In this document: positions 40,612 through 50,279 of the stretch, piece by piece
Layout of the letters: the number at the start of each line of letters is the position of its first letter
How positions within the stretch are numbered: the stretch's first letter is position 1
Assembly (NCBI RefSeq): GCF_025420585.1
Contig: NZ_JAOEGB010000012.1
Coordinates: 1-64,000 of the forward strand
Direction of reading: 5' to 3'
DNA: 64,000 bases
Source of the DNA: Planotetraspora sp. A-T 1434
GTDB taxonomy: Bacteria > Actinomycetota > Actinomycetes > Streptosporangiales > Streptosporangiaceae
Translations under genes and position numbers: made by a program
Notes under the pieces: model-generated
What the model saw: only the letters and a program-made list of their open reading frames with translations
Databases searched by the model: none
Told to the model about the DNA's origin: nothing

Positions 40612-43600
40612 TCAGCTTCCGGTGGCAGAGGCCCGGGCACGGTCGGCCGTCGCCTCCCAGTGCGGTGAGCCCACCTGCCGGGCGACCTCCGCGGCGCGCT
40701 CGTAGTGACCGGCCGCCGCCTCCGGCCTGCCGAGGAACATGGCGAGATCGCCCAGCGTGTGAGCGATCGGGCCGAGCGTGACCGATCCGGTGCTGAACCC
40801 GGCCAGCTCTTCATCCGCGGGGAGGAGCAGCCGATAGCACTCCCCGGCCGCCTCGCGGGCGCCCAGCGCGATCGCGTTGTCGGACCGCATCGCCATCGCG
40901 AGCAGCCAGTAGTAGTCCCGGCGCGGGAGCTCGTCGGCCGGCCAGACGGCCCGGGCGTCCTCCAGACGGCCGGCGGCGACGAGGGCCCGCGCGTAGTACT
41001 CCGCGATCTGAGGGAGGCGTTCCCATACGGGACGGACCTCATCCACCGACTCGTGGGCGCGCCCGCACGCCAGCCGCACCGTGAACCTCGCCAGCGCGCC
41101 CATGATGGCGCCGTTCAGGCCACCCGTCTGGGCCATCCGCTCCGCCAGCGCCGTGTAGACCCTCTCGGCCCGCTCGAACTCCCCCTTCACCACCAGATGG
41201 AGGGCGTCGAGAAAGGCGAGGATCCCCAGCGCGTGACCGAGCTGGCCGCTGGTGGAGTGCTCCGCGGCCTTGTCGGCGTGCTTGCGGGCGGTGGCCCAGT
41301 CGTTGCGGCCCAGCGCGACCATGCACAGGGAGAAGTGGCCGAGCGTCTGATATCCGAGCAGCCCGGCGGACGCCGACACCTCCAGCAGGTCGTGGCCCAG
41401 CGCCTCCAACTGGGCCCGCTTGCCCGGCTCGAAACAGGCCCAGTACGCGGCGTTGAGCGCCATGCAGAGCAGACGGGGGTCGCCGGTGCTCCGTGCGAGC
41501 TCCAGCGCCTCCGCGCTCGCGGTCTCGATGCGGTCCTGGTCGTATCCCTCGATCAGGTGGCACAACATGACCAGCATGCGGCAGCGGAGCTCCCCCGGCT
41601 CGGCCGGCATCGAGTCCTCCACGATCCGGACCAGCTCGCGATCGAGCAGGCCATCCGGCTGGATCGTCCAGATGACGGGCGCGTCGAACGACACCACTGC
41701 CCACGCCATGGCCTCCCGGTCGCCGATCCTCCGCGCGACGGACAGCGCCGCGGTCCTGTTCGCCAGCGCCGCCTCGACGTCTCCGGCGTGGGCCTGCGCG
41801 GAGACGAGGCCGCACAGCAGGTCGAGCCGGGTCGTCTCGGGCGGGTCACTCGCGAGTTCCAGCGCGCCGAGCGCTCCCTCCAGCAGCGCGGCGGCCTCCC
41901 GGTGCGCGTACAGGCCGGACGTCTGGCGGGCCGCGCGCGCCGCGTACTCGGCGGCGGTGAGCGCGGTCGCCGTCGTCGCGGCCGCTAGGGCGTGGTGGGC
42001 CAGTGCGCCGACGTCGCCGGGCCGCACCTGCTCCAGCGCCGAGAGGACCTTGCCGTGCATCCTCGTACGGCGGAGCCGGGGGATGTCCTCGTACAGGGTC
42101 TCCCGTACGAGCACGTGGGCGAAGCGGACATGCCCCGGGCGCGGCTCCTCCAGCAGCCCGGACAGCACACCGGCCTCCAGGCCGTCGAGCACCGTGTCCT
42201 CATCGGCTCCCGGCATGGCGATCAGCACGTCGGCGTCGGCCTCCCTGCCGAGGATCGCCGCGTTCCGCAAGGTCGTCTGCGCCGTCCCGGGCAGGCGGGC
42301 GACGCGGCGGCGGATCAGGTCGCGGACACCGGGCGGCAGGGCACGGGCGGCCGACGGCCCGTCGATGGCGAGCAACCGCGCGGTCTCGGTGACGAACAGG
42401 GGGTTGCCTCCGGTCCGCTCGGTCACGGTCCGGACGGTGGCCGGGTCCACCTCCATCCCCGATCGTCCCAGGAGCAGCCGCGCCACGTCGTCCTCTCCGA
42501 GGCCGCCGAGCGTCACGTTCTCCGCAGCCTGTACGGCGAGCGCGGCGCCGGTGGCCATCAGGTCGAGACCGGCTTCCGAAGGACGGTGGGTCAACACCAC
42601 GAGGACGGAGGTGTTCGCCAGCCGTACGGCAAGGTGGCGGAGCAGTTGCAGGGTCTCCTCGTCGGCCCGGTGCACGTCCTCCAGCACGATCAGCAGCGGG
42701 CCCGGCACGCCTTCCAGGTAGTCGCCGACGGCCCTGGCCAGCCAGAACTGGCCGACGGGGGCCGCGCCGTCGGTCAGCAGCGGGGCCAGCCGTACGGCGA
42801 TCTCGGGAGACGGGGCGACGGTGGCGGACAGGTGACGCAGGACCTCGCTCCACGCCCAGGCGGGCGGCACGCCGCCGACGGTTTCGGGGCATCGCCCCAC
42901 CACGGTCTGCCAGCCGTCTCCGGACAGGTGCCGGACGAGGGCGCCGGCCAGCGTGCTCTTGCCGGATCCGGCGTCGCCGCCGAGCCACGCCACCCGGAAG
43001 CCCTGCCTGGCCTGATCGGCGGCGGCGACCAGCCGGGCGAGCTCCGCCGTACGGCCGATCATCTCCGCGTGCGGGGGCGACGCCGAGCGGGCGGGCCGCG
43101 CGGGCGCGGGGGTGGGGGCCGGGGTGGGCGGGGGCACGTGAAGGGAGGGGGCCTGCGCGAGGATGTCCGCCTCCAGGGCCCGCAGCGGCGGGCCGGGATC
43201 GACACCGAGCTCGTCGGCCAGCAGTTCGCGGGTCCGGCGCAGCGCCGCCAGGGCGTCCCCCTGCCGCCCAGCCCGGTAGTAGGCCAGGGCGAGCAGCCGC
43301 ACCGCGTTCTCGCGCAGCGGATGGGCCTTGACGTGGCGCTCCAGCTCCGGAACCACCTCGGCGTGACGGCCGAGCGCGAGCCCGGCTTCGGCGCGATATT
43401 CGACGGCGGCCGTCCGCAGCTCTTCGAGGTGGACGGCCTCGGGGACGGCCCATTCCTCGTCGGCGAACTCGGCGTACGCCCGGCCGGTCCACAGCCGGAG
43501 CGCCACGTCGGCCGTCTCCAGGGCCTTCGCGGGCTGTCCTTCGGCGAGCGCGGCCGCCGCGGCGTCGACCAGCCTCGGGAACCGCCAGGCGTCGACGACC

Positions 43601-43902
43601 TCCACGTCGAGGTCCAGCCGGTAGCCGGGGGGCGCGCTGACCAGCACGCGGGCCGCGGTCCGGGGAGCGCGGCCCGGCTCCAGGATGCGGCGCAGGTTGG
43701 AGACGTAGACCTGCAGAGCGCCGAGGGCTCGCGGCGGGGGCTGCCCATTCCACAGGTCCTCGATGAACCGGTCGGTCGACACCACCTGTCCCTGCGCGCA
43801 GACCAGCCTCGCCAGGACCGCCCGCTGGAGCGACGAGCCGAGGTCGACGGGTTGACCGGCGACGTCAGCCTCGATGCGCCCTAATATCCGCACTCGCACC
43901 AT
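40612..43902 (-). CDS. BTAD (SARP/AfsR-like) transcriptional regulator with ATPase domain
   Basis: 1096 residues. N-terminal OmpR-type DNA-binding domain (about 1-90: RVRILGRIEADVAGQPVDLGSS...RFIEDLWNG), bacterial transcriptional activator domain (about 93-235), AAA_16 NTPase with Walker A GGDAGSGKST (about 317-326), and a helical TPR-like tail to the end. Family members act as activators of secondary-metabolite or developmental genes. The start MVRVRILG at 43902 is family-typical; an in-frame ATG lies 10 codons upstream. Its stop is 54 bp from the convergent hemerythrin stop. Confidence 0.9.
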   Translation of the reverse strand: MVRVRILGRIEADVAGQPVDLGSSLQRAVLARLVCAQGQVVSTDRFIEDLWNGQPPPRALGALQVYVSNLRRILEPGRAPRTAARVLVSAPPGYRLDLDVEVVDAWRFPRLVDAAAAALAEGQPAKALETADVALRLWTGRAYAEFADEEWAVPEAVHLEELRTAAVEYRAEAGLALGRHAEVVPELERHVKAHPLRENAVRLLALAYYRAGRQGDALAALRRTRELLADELGVDPGPPLRALEADILAQAPSLHVPPPTPAPTPAPARPARSASPPHAEMIGRTAELARLVAAADQARQGFRVAWLGGDAGSGKSTLAGALVRHLSGDGWQTVVGRCPETVGGVPPAWAWSEVLRHLSATVAPSPEIAVRLAPLLTDGAAPVGQFWLARAVGDYLEGVPGPLLIVLEDVHRADEETLQLLRHLAVRLANTSVLVVLTHRPSEAGLDLMATGAALAVQAAENVTLGGLGEDDVARLLLGRSGMEVDPATVRTVTERTGGNPLFVTETARLLAIDGPSAARALPPGVRDLIRRRVARLPGTAQTTLRNAAILGREADADVLIAMPGADEDTVLDGLEAGVLSGLLEEPRPGHVRFAHVLVRETLYEDIPRLRRTRMHGKVLSALEQVRPGDVGALAHHALAAATTATALTAAEYAARAARQTSGLYAHREAAALLEGALGALELASDPPETTRLDLLCGLVSAQAHAGDVEAALANRTAALSVARRIGDREAMAWAVVSFDAPVIWTIQPDGLLDRELVRIVEDSMPAEPGELRCRMLVMLCHLIEGYDQDRIETASAEALELARSTGDPRLLCMALNAAYWACFEPGKRAQLEALGHDLLEVSASAGLLGYQTLGHFSLCMVALGRNDWATARKHADKAAEHSTSGQLGHALGILAFLDALHLVVKGEFERAERVYTALAERMAQTGGLNGAIMGALARFTVRLACGRAHESVDEVRPVWERLPQIAEYYARALVAAGRLEDARAVWPADELPRRDYYWLLAMAMRSDNAIALGAREAAGECYRLLLPADEELAGFSTGSVTLGPIAHTLGDLAMFLGRPEAAAGHYERAAEVARQVGSPHWEATADRARASATGS

Positions 43903-43958
43903 AACGGGAGAAGCATAGGACGGGGATGACATGAAAACGGCTTATCGCACAACCCGCT

Positions 43959-44474
43959 TTAAGCCGGATAGTGGTAGTAACCGACAAGGTCCTTCAGCAC
44001 GGTGACGTCGTCCATCCGGATTCGCGTGCCCGTCGCGAAAGCATTGATCATCTTTCCGCCGCCGACATAGACGCCGACGTGATGCGTCTTGTTGTCCGTG
44101 CCGTAGAAGACGAGGTCGCCGGCCTGGGGAACCTCGACGCGGCGAAGCCTCCGGATATGGTCGTCGGTGTTTCCCCTGCCGAGGACGTCGTCGCCGAAGG
44201 CCTGGCGGTAGACCCAGCGGGTGAAGCCGGAGCAGTCGAGCCCGCGCGTCTTCTCGGCGGGGCAGGGCCGTACCGCGCCGTGATAGCCCCGGCACGTCCC
44301 CCGCGAAGGCCCAGGCAGCGCCCCGTGACCGCCCCCCCAGGAGTACGGCACGGCGCCCTGGGTGGCGTACGCGACCGTCACGGCTTTGCTGAGCTCGTCA
44401 TTGAGCGGCGCCGACGCGGCGGCCAGCGCCAGCACGGCGACGCCAAGAGTGAGCCACCCCCTGACCGACCCCAT
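43959..44474 (-). CDS. Secreted NlpC/P60 peptidase
   Basis: 171 residues. A membrane/signal segment (GWLTLGVAVLALAAASA, about 6-22) precedes a compact NlpC/P60 domain with nucleophile Cys81 (GLDCSGF), His132 (THHVGVYVGGG) and a third polar residue near HIRRL or IN. It cleaves peptidoglycan peptide stems. Two extra Cys (61, 71) in the GTCRGYHGAVRPCP insert may form a disulfide. An ATG at 44474 is used; a TTG 4 codons earlier is possible. Confidence 0.87.
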   Translation of the reverse strand: MGSVRGWLTLGVAVLALAAASAPLNDELSKAVTVAYATQGAVPYSWGGGHGALPGPSRGTCRGYHGAVRPCPAEKTRGLDCSGFTRWVYRQAFGDDVLGRGNTDDHIRRLRRVEVPQAGDLVFYGTDNKTHHVGVYVGGGKMINAFATGTRIRMDDVTVLKDLVGYYHYPA

Positions 44475-44767
44475 GAAACGTGACAATAGCCGCTGAACCG
44501 CTTTTGTGTGGCGATGGGAATCCAGGGCCCTCTACTTACGGCGATCGGCGCTGCGACAACCTACTGTTACTCTCGGTAATTGAATGGCCATGCAGGCGTC
44601 TCCGTGGCGCCGTTGGTCCGGAAATACGTCCACGGCGACGAACACCTCAGATGCCGGCGGAAAGGGATACCACCGTGGAGACGTGGGGGGAACGATCCCT
44701 CGCCCGGTGGGCGGTGGTGAGTTGCGCGGGGAGCTCGATCTCCACGCCGCCGGTCAGGCGCTTGTGG

Positions 44768-45880
44768 TCAGGTGAGGGGCCGGGTGAACGTCCAGCCCGC
44801 TTCCAGCAGCGCGTCGACCGCCCGTACGGCTGCCGCGAGCCGGTCGTCCGGGGAGCCGGTGACCACCACATGGGGAAGCCCCCTGTCCGTGAGCTCCTGG
44901 CGGAACCGCCGGTCCATGCCATGGCGGATGTGCTCGCCGTCGCGCCAGCCGTCCTGCTCGAACGGCACCTCCTCGGCGGACGTGTGGATCCACAGGTCAT
45001 GCCGCGCCCGCTCGTGCATCCGGAGGACTTCCCCGGACACTGTGCCGAGATAGCGCTCGTGCCACAGGGACGTGGCGAGGGCGTCGGTGTCGCAGACGAG
45101 GAGCGGTGAGCCGGCACGGGCCGCCGCGTCCTCCCAGACGAGCTGCCGCTCCGCGATGACGGTGAACTCCCCGGAGTCCCATCGGAGGTCGTCGAGCCAC
45201 GGCTCCGGCCGGCCGCTCTCCTTGGCCGCCCGCCGGGCCGACGCCAGTTTCTCCTCGCAGTAGGTCCTGCCGTACTCGGGAACCCAGCGGGTGGCGGCCC
45301 AGACGCCGCCGCGCGCGGCGAAGCGGGCGGCCAGCGCCCGGGCGAGGGTCGTCGTCCCGCTCGACTCGGCTCCCACGACCACGACTCGCCGGGCGAGATG
45401 GGCGCGCACAGCCGGCCGGAGCCACGGCCAGGCGGCCACGGGGTCCTCCCGCACGAGGGTGCCACTGACCGGGAAGCGCTCGCGCGCCGGGTCGACACCG
45501 ACGTGGGCGGCGGCGAACCTGCGGGCCAGCTCGGGCCCGTAGGGCTCGGACGAGAACACCGCGTCGATCGCCGGAGCCGAGCCGTGCGCCAGTGCCAGCG
45601 CGTGGCGGAACACCTCCACATGCGCCGACCAGATCTCGGGATCGTCATAGTCGATCTCGACGTCGTCGACCACGGGCGCGATGACGACATGCGGTTGCGG
45701 ATGGGCCTCCCGCAGCCACGCCGTACGGCACGCGAGCGGGATGCTCTCCACGCTGGAGGCGGCGACGACGACGGTGACCTGGGCGCAGCGCTCCGCCGCG
45801 GTGTCGATGAGGTGATGGTGGCCGGCGTGCGGCGGATAGAACTTCCCGATCACGAGCCCGTGGGAGAAGGCGGCCGTCAT
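44768..45880 (-). CDS. nadR: NadR-like bifunctional NMN adenylyltransferase / ribosylnicotinamide kinase
   Basis: 370 residues. NMN adenylyltransferase domain (about 8-170) with GKFYPPHAGHHHLI (residues 12-25), and a C-terminal kinase-type domain with GAESSGTTTLARAL. The last differs from a canonical GxxxxGK[ST] Walker A, having Thr in place of Lys. It would turn imported nicotinamide riboside to NMN and NAD. There is no N-terminal helix-turn-helix, unlike enteric NadR, so it is not a repressor. It overlaps pnuC by ATGA. Confidence 0.88.
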   Translation of the reverse strand: MTAAFSHGLVIGKFYPPHAGHHHLIDTAAERCAQVTVVVAASSVESIPLACRTAWLREAHPQPHVVIAPVVDDVEIDYDDPEIWSAHVEVFRHALALAHGSAPAIDAVFSSEPYGPELARRFAAAHVGVDPARERFPVSGTLVREDPVAAWPWLRPAVRAHLARRVVVVGAESSGTTTLARALAARFAARGGVWAATRWVPEYGRTYCEEKLASARRAAKESGRPEPWLDDLRWDSGEFTVIAERQLVWEDAAARAGSPLLVCDTDALATSLWHERYLGTVSGEVLRMHERARHDLWIHTSAEEVPFEQDGWRDGEHIRHGMDRRFRQELTDRGLPHVVVTGSPDDRLAAAVRAVDALLEAGWTFTRPLT

Positions 45881-46542
45881 GCCGTTGTCCCCGCCGCGCC
45901 CGTCGCGGCGACCGGCAGGGAACGGGCGGCCAGCTCCCGCCGCCAGGAAACCAGCCCCGCGACGCAGAGCCCGAGGAAGAGCACGTAGAGGGCACTGGTG
46001 AGGTAGAGCGCCTTGTACGCGTAGAGCGGGATGTAAATCAGATCGGCTGTGATCCACAACCACCACGACTCCACCAGCTTGCGGCACTGGCCGTACGTCG
46101 CCATGAGGGACAGCGCGGTGGTCAGCGCGTCCCAGAACGGCACAGCGGAGTTGGTCCACGTGGCCAGGACGGCCGTCAGGAGGACGGTCACCGCGCCGCC
46201 GGAGACGATCAGCCACAGCCACTCCACCGGGCGGGTCACGGAGATGGCGAGCCTGCTCCGGCCGGCTCCGCCGTACAGCCACTCCCACCAGCCGTAGAGG
46301 CCGAGCACGATGTAGACGATCTGCAGGGCCGCGTCCGCGTACAGGCCGACGGCGAGGAAGACGAGGCCCAGAAAGACCACGTTGGCGATGCCGATCGGCC
46401 AGTTCGCCATGTGCTGGCGCACCACCAGCCAGACGGTGAGCACCCCGGTCGCGAAGCCGAGCAACTCGGCCCAGCTCGTGGACGCGCCCATGAACGTGAA
46501 GGCGGGCTCCAGTAACGGCCCCAGCAGATCGGTCAGCGCCAC
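45877..46542 (-). CDS. pnuC: Nicotinamide riboside transporter PnuC
   Basis: 221 residues, seven or eight helices: NWPIGIANVVFLGLVFLAVGLYADAALQIVYIVLGLYGWWEWLYGG has the WxxW-type binding motif of PnuC. Facilitated import coupled to phosphorylation by the adjacent NadR-like enzyme. GTG start at 46542 with AAGGAGG upstream. The ribosome-binding site adjoins a perfect palindromic operator. Confidence 0.92.
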   Translation of the reverse strand: MALTDLLGPLLEPAFTFMGASTSWAELLGFATGVLTVWLVVRQHMANWPIGIANVVFLGLVFLAVGLYADAALQIVYIVLGLYGWWEWLYGGAGRSRLAISVTRPVEWLWLIVSGGAVTVLLTAVLATWTNSAVPFWDALTTALSLMATYGQCRKLVESWWLWITADLIYIPLYAYKALYLTSALYVLFLGLCVAGLVSWRRELAARSLPVAATGAAGTTA

Positions 46543-46556
46543 CCACGACCTCCTTA

Positions 46557-46573
46557 ATCGTCACAGTGACGAT
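46557..46573. promoter_or_regulatory. Perfect palindromic operator before pnuC-nadR
   Basis: ATCGTCACAGTGACGAT is a perfect 8-1-8 palindrome 15 bp before the pnuC start codon and adjoining its Shine-Dalgarno sequence. It is probably the operator of a NAD-metabolism repressor (NiaR-, NadQ- or NrtR-like); the regulator gene is not in the window. Confidence 0.8.
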
Positions 46574-46721
46574 AACAAACGATCAGCGAGCGGGGAACGC
46601 CTTTTCGTGGGCGGTCGAGTTTTCCGTGTACGCCCCCGCGGCCTGGCGAGACTTCCGAACGCGCGCCAAACGATCTTGCCGTGGCTCCGCCACTGCCGGA
46701 GGCACCTGACAGGCTGTCGCC

Positions 46722-47264
46722 ATGACGCACCAGGACGCACCAACCTTCATTCAGGTCAGCGGCCCGCAGGCGATGTCTCCTGAGCTGAGGCGGGAGCTGA
46801 TCGACTGCTGGGTCGTGGTGAGCAACGCAGGTGGCGCGGCGGGCTTTCCTTTCCCTCCGGTCACTTTCGACGAGGTGGCACCGGTCGCCGATCAGCTGAT
46901 CGGCGGTCTCGACCCACAGCGCAGCCGGCTCCTCCTGGCCTTGGCCGGTGGGACGGTCGCCGGCTGGCTGAATGTGCGCCGGGACATCAATCCGCTGATC
47001 GCACACTGGGGGACGGTGCACCATGTCCAGACACATACCGGCCACCGCGGGACGGGGATCGGCGCCGAGTTGATGCGCCGCGTGCGTGACGTGGCACGTG
47101 AGCAGATGGGCCTGGAGCAACTTCACCTCGCCGCGCGGAGCGGCATGGGGCTCGAGGATTTCTACGGCCGGCTGGGCTGGAAGGAGATCGGCCGGTGGCC
47201 CGGCGCCCTGCGGCTCGCTCCCGGCGACGACCGAGACGAGATCCTCATGGCGCTCAAGCTCTAA
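46722..47264 (+). CDS. GNAT N-acetyltransferase
   Basis: 180 residues: acetyl-CoA loop GHRGTGIGAELMRRVRDVAREQMGLEQLHLAARSGMGLEDFYGRLGWKEIGRW (about 107-158). N-terminal half includes VVVSNAGGAAGFPFPPVTFDE. Substrate unknown. Divergent from pnuC. In the same frame, after its stop, follows a fragment of another GNAT. Confidence 0.85.
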   Translation: MTHQDAPTFIQVSGPQAMSPELRRELIDCWVVVSNAGGAAGFPFPPVTFDEVAPVADQLIGGLDPQRSRLLLALAGGTVAGWLNVRRDINPLIAHWGTVHHVQTHTGHRGTGIGAELMRRVRDVAREQMGLEQLHLAARSGMGLEDFYGRLGWKEIGRWPGALRLAPGDDRDEILMALKL

Positions 47265-47267
47265 CCG

Positions 47268-47447
47268 CCCGGTGCGGGGCTGCCCTGGAAGCGAGCGACT
47301 TCCGAGGGCAGCGCCGCCGCGATCCACGTTTATAAAAAGATCGGGTTCGTCGAGGAGGGACGGGCACGCGAGTCCTTCCGTCGCGACGGCAAGTGGTACG
47401 ACATGATCATGATGGGCCTTCTTGAGCACGAGCTCGTCGGCCTCTGA
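47268..47447 (+). pseudogene. C-terminal fragment of a second GNAT acetyltransferase
   Basis: No start codon: the readable frame encodes EGSAAAIHVYKKIGFVEEG, then RRDGKWYDMIMMGLLEHELVGL and a stop at 47445-47447. This is the last third of a GNAT (motif B and C-terminus) in the frame that follows the intact GNAT stop at 47264. It may be the leftover of a duplicated or replaced gene. Confidence 0.7.
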
Positions 47448-47521
47448 GCTTGAACGCCCGCGTGCCCGGCGGCCGGCGCTGTGGCAACATGGCCGCCCCC
47501 CGTCGGCAGGTGAAAAGGGCG

Positions 47522-47854
47522 CTAGCCGCGAGGCGCGTACATGATGATCAGGACGCCCAGTATGCAGACGATCGCCCCGATCGCATCCCATCGATCAGGG
47601 CGAAAGCCGTCCACCACCATGCCCCACACCAGCGAGCCCGCCACGAACACTCCCCCATAGGCGGCGAGGATCCGGCCGAAGTTGCCATCCGGCTGAAAGG
47701 TCGCCACCAGCCCATACAGGCCGAGGATGACGAACCCGGCCCCGGCCCACAACAGCCCGCGCTGCTCCCTCACCCCCTGCCATACCAGCCAGGCCCCGCC
47801 GATCTCGGCGAGCGCGGCCAGCAGGAACAAGACCAGGGAACGGGCGACGGTCAC
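47522..47854 (-). CDS. UPF0060 (YnfA-family) small membrane protein
   Basis: 110 residues, four helices: [84 protein letters not shown] is a near-complete YnfA signature. Members resemble small multidrug resistance exporters. GTG start at 47854; no strong ribosome-binding site seen. Confidence 0.92.
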   Translation of the reverse strand: MTVARSLVLFLLAALAEIGGAWLVWQGVREQRGLLWAGAGFVILGLYGLVATFQPDGNFGRILAAYGGVFVAGSLVWGMVVDGFRPDRWDAIGAIVCILGVLIIMYAPRG

Positions 47855-47958
47855 GGATGCGACTGTAAAGGAGCGCCCACCGCGCCCTTACGCCGCCAAG
47901 GCAACGCGAGCAGGTCCCAGTGCCGGCCGTACCCCGTCATACGACGGCCGCCCCGCAC

Positions 47959-49407
47959 TCAAGACTTGAGGGCCATCGTGGCGAGGTGGCGGGCGATGCC
48001 GTTCGTATCGGTGTCCTGCACGTTGCTGAGCACGACTACTTCGATGTCGTCATCGGGCAGGTACATGTTGCTCGCCGCGTAGCCCTGGAGAAGACCCGGA
48101 TGGTACCGGAGCCGGTGCCCCTGGAGCCGGTCGACGAGCCAGCCGAAGGCGTACGCGCTCGACGGCAGGTTGAGGCAGCCGTTGGAGGGGCACGGCGCCT
48201 GGGGCGTGAACGCCTGCTTGACGGTGGCGGGTGGCGCGACCAGGTGCGCGCCGAACGCGCGGTCCCAGCGCGCGATGTCGTCGGCGGTGGAGTAGATGCC
48301 GGTCGCGGAGAACGCCTCGGAGCCGTTGATGGGCGGGGCCGCTGATCCGAGCGTGAAGTAGCCCTTCGCGTACCCGTCGGGCGGATTCCCCCTGCTGTAG
48401 CCGGTGTGCCGAAGCTTCAGCGGGCCGGTGATCAGCTTGTGCAGCACGGTGCCGTACGGCTTGTGCGTCACCGACTGGATGATCGCGCCGGCCAGGATGA
48501 AGCCGGAACTGCTGTACTTCCAACTGGTCCCGGGCGCGAAGTCCAGTGGCAGGTTCACGAACCGCTGGATGAGCTCCCGGGTCGTGGTCGGTTGCGACAG
48601 CTTCTCGAAGAAGCCGGGCAGCCCCTGGATGTCGGGGATGCCCGAGGTGTGCGTGAGAATCTCGCGGATCGTGATGGGCCGCCACGCCGTCGGGCAGGCG
48701 TTGATGTATGCCGGGACGAGATACGGACAGACCGGATCGTCCAGGTCGAGCAGCCCACGGTCGCGCAGCTTGAGCACGAGCATCGCGGTGAACTGCTTGG
48801 TGACCGAGGCGAGCCGGAAAACCGTGTCCGGCCGGTTGGGGATGTGCTTCTCCTCGTCGGCCTCGCCTGCGGCGAAACGCGCCAGCACCTCGCCACGACA
48901 GACGACCAGGGCCGAGCCGGTGAACTTCTTCTTCGCGGCCAGATCCCGCAGGTACGCCCGCATCGCCGGAGCGGTCCCATCACACTGCCGTGCCGGTGAG
49001 GTGACCGCGTGCGACTCCTGGGTGGGGTGGCTCGTGGCGTCCGACACGCTGTCCTGATGGTTGTAGGAGTTCGCGCTCGTGTCCGCCTTCTGCCAGTTGT
49101 ACGGCAGAGCCCGCGAATCCGTCTCGCCCTTCTGGGCCGGCGTCACGACAAGCGTGATATCGCGGAGCAGGTGCTGACGTTGCCGCTGCCGCTCGCGCTC
49201 CAACTGCCGCTGCTTGTTGCGTTGCTTGGCGGGATGGGGCTCATGGGCTCGGGCATAGTTACGAGGGGCCGGGTGATCGACGCCGAGGCCGGTCACGACG
49301 GTGCCCCCGGCGGATGCCGCGATGGCAGGAGTGCCCAAGGGTATGGCCCCACTCGTTAGTGCGGCGCTGATCGCAAGGCACGCGACAACTTTAGGACACT
49401 TGGGCAT
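47959..49407 (-). CDS. Secreted serine hydrolase of the beta-lactamase / D-Ala-D-Ala carboxypeptidase fold
   Basis: 482 residues. A signal peptide (KVVACLAISAALTSGAIPLGTPAIAA, about 6-31) is followed by a Lys/Arg/Gln-rich segment (about 60-80), an Asn/Ser/Thr linker and then the class C-like domain (about 150-480). The active-site SxxK is Ser201-Lys204 (ASVTKQF), the tyrosine motif is in WKYSSSGF, and a third His/Gly segment HPGLLQGYAASN lies late. Peptidase, esterase or resistance activity is undecided. AAGGGGAG precedes the ATG at 49407. It is the last robust gene before an AT-richer, gene-poor stretch. Confidence 0.87.
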   Translation of the reverse strand: MPKCPKVVACLAISAALTSGAIPLGTPAIAASAGGTVVTGLGVDHPAPRNYARAHEPHPAKQRNKQRQLERERQRQRQHLLRDITLVVTPAQKGETDSRALPYNWQKADTSANSYNHQDSVSDATSHPTQESHAVTSPARQCDGTAPAMRAYLRDLAAKKKFTGSALVVCRGEVLARFAAGEADEEKHIPNRPDTVFRLASVTKQFTAMLVLKLRDRGLLDLDDPVCPYLVPAYINACPTAWRPITIREILTHTSGIPDIQGLPGFFEKLSQPTTTRELIQRFVNLPLDFAPGTSWKYSSSGFILAGAIIQSVTHKPYGTVLHKLITGPLKLRHTGYSRGNPPDGYAKGYFTLGSAAPPINGSEAFSATGIYSTADDIARWDRAFGAHLVAPPATVKQAFTPQAPCPSNGCLNLPSSAYAFGWLVDRLQGHRLRYHPGLLQGYAASNMYLPDDDIEVVVLSNVQDTDTNGIARHLATMALKS

Positions 49408-50279
49408 TTTCTCCCCTTGAACGTACCACTGTCCCGAAAACTTCCGACATTTCTCCGAATCGGGTGGGCCCCGTTCGAGAACACCCGGCGGACCATTCTT
49501 CTGGGGGCCTTGCTTTCCGTTCACTGGAGTCACAAACGGCGATCGACGCCTTTTTCCTTCCGCATATCTCTTTGTTAACGCTACTCGATGGTCACTGGCC
49601 GCCTCAGCCGAAAATGTCAGTTATTTCCGGACCCGATCGGCAACCGACCTGAATTACACGCCACGAAAGGCGCTACAGAAGGACATTGCGACTATAGGCG
49701 GGCCTACCAGGGCCTACAAGGGAAGGACGTGCATACCGACTATATGATCTTAGGGCGACGTTCGAGGAGGTGGCGGACGCCCCGCCATACAAAGGTGGTC
49801 CTCCGAGAGCGTGATGGCGGCGTCGTTCCCTGAGTCTGTGATTACAGCCCCATCCCGGTCCACAAGCCCAGACCGGCAGCCCCTCGAGATGAGCAAACCA
49901 TCGAAGCACCGCTTCCTTCGTCGCGGAAATGGTGGAATTTAATCCCGTACGCCCCGGGCGGCGAATACAGTACACCTCGGGGCGGCAAATCTCGTATGCC
50001 TCCGATGGCGAATCGCGATCACCATCTTTCCCTGAGGCGTGAGGGACTGTTGCAGTACTCGTTGCAGGAGTAATGGCACGCGAGTCGTCGCGGTGGACGG
50101 GACAGGAACCCAAACCGCATTAGCGGCGCCATCCTTGACCGGCTCCTACATCACTGAGTGGTCCTCGCGATCAACAGACCCAGCTACCACCTTAAGAACC
50201 ACTGGCCGCCGTCGATACCCACATCACTACCGCCGGCTAGCTACAAGCTCCTGTGAGAGTTGGCAGAACGGGACCGTAA
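49408..50279. other. Gene-poor, AT-richer stretch with an IstB-like fragment
   Basis: About 870 bp without a convincing complete gene and with base composition visibly lower in GC than the neighbours. At 50128-50202 the + strand reads AILDRLLHH, stop, then VVLAINRPSYHLKNH, resembling the C-terminus of an IS21-type IstB ATP-binding helper. The rest gives no recognisable similarity. Confidence 0.5.

Noticed and set aside
44475-44767. Small open frames in the gap between NlpC/P60 and nadR
   Set aside because: No ribosome-binding site or recognisable product on either strand.
49673-50113. Minus-strand open frame of 146 residues in the AT-richer gap
   Set aside because: Starts with TTG, has no family, no ribosome-binding site and amino-acid composition typical of a random frame.
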